Assembly (NCBI GenBank): GCA_015065785.1
Contig: SVPR01000002.1
Coordinates: forward strand, 101,374-165,373
Reading direction: 5' to 3'
Length of the DNA: 64,000 nucleotides
Source: Oscillospiraceae bacterium
GTDB lineage: Bacteria > Bacillota > Clostridia > Oscillospirales > Acutalibacteraceae
Part shown: positions 57,349 through 64,000 of the stretch, piece after piece
Layout of the letters: each line of letters starts with the position of its first letter
How positions within the stretch are numbered: position 1 is the first letter of the stretch
Translations under genes and position numbers: made by a program
Notes under the pieces: model-generated
Told to the model about the DNA's origin: nothing
Databases searched by the model: none
The model's input: the letters and a program-made list of their open reading frames with translations, nothing else

Positions 57349-59077
57349 AGTAACAAAAAAAGAATTTTTAAAAGACGGTAAACCAATTAAAATAATTTCC
57401 GGTGCGATGCATTATTTCAGAAATATGCCTGACACCTGGGAAGATATTTTATTAAAATTAAAGGCTTTGGGTTGTAATTGTGTTGAAACCTATTGTGCGT
57501 GGAATATGCACGAAAAGGTGCAGGGTGAGTATGATTTTACAGGTATTTTAAATATCGGTAAATTCATTGAAACTGCAGGCGAGCTTGGTTTAATGGTAAT
57601 CGTAAGACCTGGCCCGTATATCTGCGCTGAGTGGGAATTCGGTGGTTTGCCCTGGTGGATTCAAGCGGATGAAAATATTGAAATCCGTTGTATGAACAAG
57701 GAATACATTGCCCATTTTGATAATTACTTAGACAGACTTTGTGCTGAAATTAAACCGTACCTTTTTACAAATGGCGGTCCTGTTATTATGGTGCAGTGTG
57801 AAAATGAATATGGTTATTATGGTGACGATAAAGAATATCTTAACTATCTCAAAAATGGCTTTATAAATCGTGGAATTGATGTGCCACTCTTTACATCTGA
57901 CGGCACTTCTAAAGAAGATTTACTTGACGGCACAATTGAGGGGTGTCTTTCAACTGTCAATTTCGGTAGCAGGGTAGAAGAAAATTTTAAGGCACACGAT
58001 GAGCTTTATCCTGATTCTATAAAAATGTGTATGGAAATGTGGAACGGCTGGTTTGATGCTTGGGGTGACGAAAAGCATCACACGACCTCTGCGGAAGATT
58101 ACGCAAAGGTTGTTGACGATATGCTCTCCCGTGGTAGTCTTAATATGTATATGTTCATAGGTGGCACTAACTTCGGCTTTACATCGGGTGCAAATCATTA
58201 CGAAACATTCACCCCTGATGTAACAAGCTACGATTACGACGCACTTCTTACCGAAAGTGGCGACATTACCCCTAAATATTTAGCGGTGCGTGAGGTGATT
58301 AAAAAATATGTCGATTACGCTTTACCTGAAATACCAGCAAATCGTGAAAGACGAGCTTACGGCAAATGTGAACTTACAGAAAGTGCAGGATTCTTTGAAA
58401 GCTTAAATAAGCTCTCATCACCAATTTTCTCAAATGTTCCAAAATGTATGGAAAAATACGGCACAGGCTACGGATTTATTGCGTATCAGACAACTCTTAA
58501 CCGCGATTACGAAAATGTAGAATTGCTTTTTGAAAGTCTTGGCGACAGGGCACAGATTTACATAAATGATAATTTAGTCGATATTCTTTACATCAACGAC
58601 AAATTAAAAACTTCGATTTCTGCAAAAGCCGGCGATACATTAACAGTCCTTTGTGAGAATATGGGCAGAGCGAATTTCGGTGCTAAAATGATGCGCAAAA
58701 AAGGTATTGCAGGCAGATGCCTTATAGACGACCGAATTCATTTTAACTGGAATGTTTATCCATTACCAATGAACAACCTCGAAAAGCTTGAATTTACAAA
58801 TAATAAATTCAATGAAAAATCTGCTTTTTATAAAGGTAAATTTAATGTAGATAGAAAATGTGACACATTCTTAAAGCTTGACAATTTCACAAAAGGCTTT
58901 GTTGTAATTAACGGCTTCAATATCGGTCGTTACTGGGAGGTTGGCCCACAACAAACTCTTTATGTACCACGCTCAATTTTAAATGAGGGCGAAAACGAAA
59001 TTATCGTATTTGAAAGCGATGGCTTAAAAGGTGAACCGGTAGTTGAGTTTGGAACGGAACACATTTTGGGAAATTGA
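57338..59077 (+). CDS. Beta-galactosidase, glycoside hydrolase family 35
   Basis: KIISGAMHYFRNMPDTWEDILLKLKALGCNCVETYCAWNMHE, GPYICAEWEFGGLPWWI, VQCENEYGYYG. Confidence 0.93.
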   Translation: MNFEVTKKEFLKDGKPIKIISGAMHYFRNMPDTWEDILLKLKALGCNCVETYCAWNMHEKVQGEYDFTGILNIGKFIETAGELGLMVIVRPGPYICAEWEFGGLPWWIQADENIEIRCMNKEYIAHFDNYLDRLCAEIKPYLFTNGGPVIMVQCENEYGYYGDDKEYLNYLKNGFINRGIDVPLFTSDGTSKEDLLDGTIEGCLSTVNFGSRVEENFKAHDELYPDSIKMCMEMWNGWFDAWGDEKHHTTSAEDYAKVVDDMLSRGSLNMYMFIGGTNFGFTSGANHYETFTPDVTSYDYDALLTESGDITPKYLAVREVIKKYVDYALPEIPANRERRAYGKCELTESAGFFESLNKLSSPIFSNVPKCMEKYGTGYGFIAYQTTLNRDYENVELLFESLGDRAQIYINDNLVDILYINDKLKTSISAKAGDTLTVLCENMGRANFGAKMMRKKGIAGRCLIDDRIHFNWNVYPLPMNNLEKLEFTNNKFNEKSAFYKGKFNVDRKCDTFLKLDNFTKGFVVINGFNIGRYWEVGPQQTLYVPRSILNEGENEIIVFESDGLKGEPVVEFGTEHILGN

Positions 59078-59334
59078 AAATTGAAAATGGAAAATTGAAA
59101 ATTTCGGGGCTACGCCGTAATTATAAGAATGCAGAATGCAGAGTGCAGAATGCAGAATTTCGGAAGTCCTGCGGACTTGATTATATTTAATTGAATAAAA
59201 ACAACTAAGTTCTATCATTTTTAGTTTATATCAAACTTCAAATGATAGAATTTCTTGTTTTTATTGAAAATAAATTATAATCAAACGCGAAGCGTTTCCT
59301 AAATTTTCAATTTTCAACTTTCAATTTTCAATTT
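59071..59334. repeat. Foldback (inverted-repeat) element with heptamer arms
   Basis: 34-bp arms 59071-59104 and 59301-59334, inverted with 2 mismatches; internal (gaatgca)n at 59127-59160 and hairpin core at 59213-59247. Confidence 0.85.
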
Positions 59335-59411
59335 AAAAAACTCTTGTATTTTCCCACAAAACATATTATACTATATTATGTATATTTATGTTGTAAATTG
59401 GAGAGTGAAAG

Positions 59412-60323
59412 ATGGCTCGTTATGGGCTCGATTTAGAGCGTAAAAATAAATTCGATTCCAAAAGAAAAAGAACCCTTATAATATTGTTTTTGTGCTTTTG
59501 TTTAGTTTTAGGTACCGCCTCAACACTTCTTTTGTGGCGTTCTTTAAATTATGATTTTAATAACATTTTCGGTGGTGACACAGAAGAAAGCACTTTACCC
59601 AAAAATGAAGAATTAACCGAAGCACCTGTTTACGAGGGCAATGCAGTCTTTTTACTCGCAGTAACCTCAGACGATAAAACTGCCGTAAGATTTATAAATC
59701 TTATTTCGGTTGACCTTTTTGAGAAAACTATAAGAGTTGTTCCTGTAGATGCAAATAAAATGCTTGCTGACGGTCAGCACACCTTGTCAACCGCTTTAAT
59801 AAAGCAGAATCGCGAATATTTTATAGAAGAAGCAGAAAAAGTGCTTTTCACAGCAATTGACCGTTATGTGATTTTAACTGAAACCTCTTACAAATCTGTG
59901 TTTAATGTCTTTGGTAATATTGATGTCTTTTTAGAAGAAGAGGTAGCCTACGATACAGAAGATATGTTTTTAGAGCTGAAGCGTGGTAAAAATACATTAA
60001 CACCCGAAAAGGCTTATAAATATATGAAATATATTTCAACAACCTATTCAGGACTTAAAGCATCTGAAAAAAATGCTGATATTATCGTTGCTGCATTTTC
60101 AGCGTTTTACACCTTTGAAAATAATGAGAATTCCGAAGCACTTTTTACAAAGATTATAAACTACTGTGAAACAAATATTTCAATAGTTGACTTTATAAAT
60201 GTAAAAGACAAAGCAGGCTCAATTATTCCAACATCAAGTAAAGAGAAATTAAGGGTATATGTTGCCGCAACCGTTACGGGTGGTGACTTGTACGCCGTGG
60301 AGGGCACAACCAATGAAAAATAA
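59412..60323 (+). CDS. Membrane-anchored LytR-CpsA-Psr-like protein (divergent)
   Basis: N-terminal TM; NAVFLLAVTSDDKTAVRFINLISVDLFEKTIRVVPVDANKML and LKRGKNTLTPEKAYKYM resemble LCP fold landmarks. Confidence 0.55.
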   Translation: MARYGLDLERKNKFDSKRKRTLIILFLCFCLVLGTASTLLLWRSLNYDFNNIFGGDTEESTLPKNEELTEAPVYEGNAVFLLAVTSDDKTAVRFINLISVDLFEKTIRVVPVDANKMLADGQHTLSTALIKQNREYFIEEAEKVLFTAIDRYVILTETSYKSVFNVFGNIDVFLEEEVAYDTEDMFLELKRGKNTLTPEKAYKYMKYISTTYSGLKASEKNADIIVAAFSAFYTFENNENSEALFTKIINYCETNISIVDFINVKDKAGSIIPTSSKEKLRVYVAATVTGGDLYAVEGTTNEK

Positions 60324-61473
60324 AAAAGTCCGTTTGGTCGCAATTGTTGCGTCAGTAGTAGTTCTGGCTATAGGTGTTTCTCTCAGCCTTTTGAACTTAC
60401 TTTCAACTGTTTTAAAACCGGCAGATTTTACTTATATTGAAATTCCAAGCGGTGAAAATACAGGCTACTATCGTTATTCTTATAGCGAATTGAACCAGAA
60501 CGAGCGTAATATTTATAATGTAATTTTGCAAAGCATTTATTCTATGCCCGAAAGAATCGAGGTTCCACCGCTTGAAGATGGTGACCTTTTAAAAGTATTT
60601 GAAGCTATTTCTTACGATAACCCCGATTTGTTCTGTTTAGGACTTACCAGTACATTACAGCGTGAGGGTCAGAAGATTTTCTTTATTCCCGATTATATTA
60701 TGACTTATGATGAATACACAGTAAAGCTTTCAAACGCTAAAAATATCGCTCTTACAATAGCACAACAAGCAATGGCTTATCCTACACAATATGGGCAGGA
60801 GCTTTATGTTCATGATTATATTATAAATCATTGTAATTACAGTAATGATAGTTCAAATCCATCTGTTAATAATATGTATGGCTGCTTGGTTGAAGGCTAC
60901 GCTTCCTGCGAGGGCTACTCAAGAGCGTTCCAGTATATTTTAAGCCAATTGAATATTGATAACAGAATTATAACAGGTGAAGCATCTGACGACGGAATTA
61001 CTTATATAGGTCATATGTGGAATTTTGTTGTTATTGATGGCAAAGGCTATTTTGTAGATATTACCTGGGACGACCCAAGCAGTACAAACAGTGTTTTACA
61101 ACACACTTATTTCAATGTAACAAGCGAACAGATTCTTTTAAGACATACAAATATAAAGCAACCTGTTCCTCTTTGTACTGATACAGAAAGTAACTACTTC
61201 TATAAAGAGGGAGCAGTGCTTACTAAGACAAACTCAGATTCATTAAAGGATTCTTTAGAAACAATAATTTTAAAATCAAAATTCCGCGGGTATAATTCTG
61301 CTGAGATTAAATTTGATTCTGCCGACACACTTTCGTGGGCAATTGATGAATTCTTTAATAAGGGTGTCGTTTACAGAAGCTATGAAATTACAGGCGTGTT
61401 AGAGAACATCGCAGATGAAAAGGTTTTTTATAGCGTTAATGAGGAATTATATACTATTTGTATGTATTTCTGA
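60313..61473 (+). CDS. Membrane-anchored transglutaminase-like domain protein
   Basis: EGYASCEGYSRAFQYILSQLNI, YIGHMWNFVVIDGKGYFVDITWDDP; start moved to ATG 60313. Confidence 0.85.
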   Translation: MKNKKVRLVAIVASVVVLAIGVSLSLLNLLSTVLKPADFTYIEIPSGENTGYYRYSYSELNQNERNIYNVILQSIYSMPERIEVPPLEDGDLLKVFEAISYDNPDLFCLGLTSTLQREGQKIFFIPDYIMTYDEYTVKLSNAKNIALTIAQQAMAYPTQYGQELYVHDYIINHCNYSNDSSNPSVNNMYGCLVEGYASCEGYSRAFQYILSQLNIDNRIITGEASDDGITYIGHMWNFVVIDGKGYFVDITWDDPSSTNSVLQHTYFNVTSEQILLRHTNIKQPVPLCTDTESNYFYKEGAVLTKTNSDSLKDSLETIILKSKFRGYNSAEIKFDSADTLSWAIDEFFNKGVVYRSYEITGVLENIADEKVFYSVNEELYTICMYF

Positions 61474-61525
61474 TTTTTAGTCTGACTTCAACAACTTATA
61501 TATAGTATAGAAAGAAGTATTTTTT

Positions 61526-62089
61526 ATGGATAAAGAAAAAATTGAAAGAGCTGTCAGAGATATTTTAGAAGCTATCGGCGAGGACCCTGACAGAGAGGGC
61601 TTAAAAGAAACTCCTAAAAGAGTTGCCAATATGTATGAAGAAATATTCGGCGGAATCAGCCAATCACCCGACGAGCATTTAAAAATCTTCAATGAGCCGG
61701 GTAATGATGAATTGGTTGTTGTTCGTGATATTCCGCTTTATTCAATGTGTGAGCATCATCTTTTGCCGTTTGTCGGTAAAGCACATATTGCTTATATTCC
61801 GAATGATGGTAAAATAATCGGTATTTCAAAGCTTGCGAGAATTGTAAATGTTTACGCTAGGCGTTTACAGGTGCAGGAAAGACTTACCGCAGAGGTTGCC
61901 GATTTCTTATATTTAAAATTAGGTGCAAAGAGTGTTGCTGTTATTGTTGAAGCAGAGCATCTTTGTATGACAATGCGTGGAGTCCGTGCAGCAGGTGCTA
62001 AGACTCAGACATCTGCCTTAAGAGGATATGTAAGAAATGATGCAAAGGTACGCGCAGAGGTTATGTCACTTCTTAATGGTGGGAAATAA
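61526..62089 (+). CDS. folE: GTP cyclohydrolase I
   Basis: [57 protein letters not shown]. Confidence 0.96.
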   Translation: MDKEKIERAVRDILEAIGEDPDREGLKETPKRVANMYEEIFGGISQSPDEHLKIFNEPGNDELVVVRDIPLYSMCEHHLLPFVGKAHIAYIPNDGKIIGISKLARIVNVYARRLQVQERLTAEVADFLYLKLGAKSVAVIVEAEHLCMTMRGVRAAGAKTQTSALRGYVRNDAKVRAEVMSLLNGGK

Positions 62090-62916
62090 TGTTTTCTATA
62101 TATAATAGTATAAAAGAACGCCCGCTCGTAATGGGTATTTTAAATGTTACCCCCGATTCCTTTTTTGAAACCGGTAAAAGCTACTTTGCTGAAGCGGCAT
62201 TTAACAGAGCATTAGAAATTGAAAGCGAGGGTGCTGATATTTTAGATATCGGCGGTTGCTCAACCTCACCGGGTAAAACCTTTGCTTCTTCTGAAGAAGA
62301 GCTTTCTCGTTTGAAAACTGTTTTACCGCTTATTCCGAATACAGTAAAAATTCCCGTTTCTGTTGATACATTCAGACCAGAGATTGCAAAATTTGCTTTG
62401 CAAAACGGAGTGGAAATTGTAAATGATGAAAGTGGCGTGTTTTCTGAAAGTATGGCATCACTCGTTAAAGAGTTTGACGCAAGCTGGATTTTTATGCACA
62501 CAGGTAATAAAACTTCTTCTGAGGTAGGGGAATATAAAAACGGAATTGTCAGCGAGGTTTTGGAGTTTTTCAAATCAATGAAGGAACAAGCACTCAGCTT
62601 TGGTATTAAGGAAGAAAAGCTCTGCTTTGACTATGGTCTGGGCTTTGGTAAATCCCGTGAAGATGATTTAACTCTTTTAAAAAATACAAATCAATTCAAA
62701 GCTTTCAAGCCGCTTCTTGTAGGCGTTTCAAATAAAAGAGTAATAGGACAAGCCACAGGTCGCGAGGTGTCTGAAAGATTATCCGGTACACTTTCTGCTG
62801 AAAGCATTTCTGCATTTTTAGGTGCAGATGTTATAAGAACTCACAATGTAAAAGCGTGTTTAGATGCAGTGTCTGTCGCTGTATGCATTAAGAAAGGTGG
62901 TTTTTTAGATGGATAA
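62089..62916 (+). CDS. folP: Dihydropteroate synthase
   Basis: VMGILNVTPDSFFETGKS, ADILDIGGCSTSPG, DYGLGFGKSREDDLTLL. Confidence 0.95.
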   Translation: MFSIYNSIKERPLVMGILNVTPDSFFETGKSYFAEAAFNRALEIESEGADILDIGGCSTSPGKTFASSEEELSRLKTVLPLIPNTVKIPVSVDTFRPEIAKFALQNGVEIVNDESGVFSESMASLVKEFDASWIFMHTGNKTSSEVGEYKNGIVSEVLEFFKSMKEQALSFGIKEEKLCFDYGLGFGKSREDDLTLLKNTNQFKAFKPLLVGVSNKRVIGQATGREVSERLSGTLSAESISAFLGADVIRTHNVKACLDAVSVAVCIKKGGFLDG

Positions 62917-63274
62917 AATTGTTATCAATGGTCTTACTTTAAAAGCACATCATGGTGTAGCACAGGAGGAAAAGGATAATGGTCAAATTTTTATCCTTGA
63001 TATTGTTGCGTCACTTGATTTAAGCAAAGCACGAAAAACAGATGATTTAAACGATACTGAAAATTATTCTAAAATGATTGGTACAATTAAAGCGGTATTT
63101 TTAAGTGAAAAAAATGATTTGATTGAACATGCTGCTGAAAGGGTAGCAGATGCACTTCTGAAAAATTATAATAAAATAGAAAGCGTAACAGTGCTTCTCA
63201 AAAAGCCACAAGCACCGATAAATGCGGAGTTCCAATATGTCGGTGTTGAAATAACAAAATCAAGGGGGATTTGA
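62909..63274 (+). CDS. folB: Dihydroneopterin aldolase
   Basis: DKIVINGLTLKAHHGVAQEEKDNGQIFILDI. Confidence 0.92.
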   Translation: MDKIVINGLTLKAHHGVAQEEKDNGQIFILDIVASLDLSKARKTDDLNDTENYSKMIGTIKAVFLSEKNDLIEHAAERVADALLKNYNKIESVTVLLKKPQAPINAEFQYVGVEITKSRGI

Positions 63275-63275
63275 A

Positions 63276-63758
63276 ATGAGAAAAGCTTTGATAGGCATAG
63301 GTAGTAATATCGGTGACAGAAAATCACACATTGATACGGCAATTGATGCTTTAAATCATATTCCGTCAGTAAAGGTTTCCAGAATGTCATCGCTTTACGA
63401 AACAACACCGTGGGGGTATGTTAATCAGGCTAATTTCTATAATGGAGTTATTGAGGTTGAAACATCACTTTCACCAACAGCACTTTTAGGTGTATGTCTT
63501 GGTATTGAAGCAGGTGTAGGCAGAATTCGTGAAATTAAAAACGGTCCTCGTGTTCTCGATCTGGATTTACTTCTTTATGAGGGTGAAGAAAGTAAAACTG
63601 CCGAGCTTACATTACCACACCCAAGAATGTTTGAACGAGATTTTGTTTTAATACCTTTAAAGGAGCTTTACCCTGATATGAAGGTTTATAAATATAATCT
63701 TCAACATTATTATGAGTTTTTACAAGAAGAAAATAATGTTACTAAGCTCGATTTATAA
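63276..63758 (+). CDS. folK: 2-amino-4-hydroxy-6-hydroxymethyldihydropteridine diphosphokinase
   Basis: ALIGIGSNIGDRKSHI, YETTPWGYVNQANFYNGVIEV, GPRVLDLDLLLY. Confidence 0.95.
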   Translation: MRKALIGIGSNIGDRKSHIDTAIDALNHIPSVKVSRMSSLYETTPWGYVNQANFYNGVIEVETSLSPTALLGVCLGIEAGVGRIREIKNGPRVLDLDLLLYEGEESKTAELTLPHPRMFERDFVLIPLKELYPDMKVYKYNLQHYYEFLQEENNVTKLDL

Positions 63759-63781
63759 TGAAATACATATTAAAAAATGTC

Positions 63782-63816
63782 GAAAACCCTTGTAGTATCA
63801 AGGGTTTTCTTTTTTC
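63782..63816 (+). terminator. Terminator after folK
   Basis: gaaaaccctt...aagggttttcttttttc. Confidence 0.8.
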
Positions 63817-63886
63817 GCCAAATACCGACACACCCGGAGGCGTTGAGCTTTGAAATAAAAAAATTAAAAAAACTTGAAAAAAAGTG

Positions 63887-63915
63887 TTGACAAACGGAAG
63901 TAAATTTGATAATAT
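63887..63915 (+). promoter_or_regulatory. Strong sigmaA promoter, probable rRNA operon promoter
   Basis: TTGACA - 17 bp (TGn extended -10) - TAATAT; followed by leader with gaaccttgaaaattaaacaac. Confidence 0.65.
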
Positions 63916-64000
63916 ATGCAAGCACTCAAGAGAGCGAAGCTCTGGAGGGAGCAAAACGAACCTTGAAAATTAAACAACGATAAAAGAAAAACCCTTGAGA

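Overview
The window is an AT-rich (low-GC) Bacillota/Clostridia-type chromosome segment. A precise taxon cannot be fixed from sequence alone. The chromosomal backbone includes a ytr-like GntR/ABC operon, carbohydrate-active loci (GH3, GH16, GH43-GH35, a YdjC deacetylase, NanA), and tmk...mltG, hemW, pit/DUF47 and purC. It also has a folE-folP-folB-folK operon, a DUF1854-linked pair of zinc-ribbon ABC exporters, and three tRNA genes (Ser-GGA, Gln-CTG, Arg-CCG). The last ~110 bp look like an rRNA-operon promoter/leader. At ~35.1-49.3 kb is a compact, podovirus-like prophage cassette: repressor, TerL, portal, Prp-like protease, scaffold, N4-gp56-type capsid, nozzle/tail proteins, holin and amidase. 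It has no recognisable integrase, replication genes or tape measure. The strongest observations are four. (1) A phage-encoded Prp-family protease lies between portal and scaffold, and both scaffold and capsid start with the Prp-type motif LNLQLF. (2) The prophage structural promoter has a perfect palindrome filling its -35/-10 spacer and a LexA/DinR-like SOS box just upstream. (3) Many intergenic regions carry period-7 (heptameric) degenerate tandem repeats, some arranged as foldback elements with a shared 35-bp hairpin core. (4) A near-identical ~190-bp cassette follows two different tRNA genes, and a related one follows the third. All calls come from reading the sequence; no database search was run.
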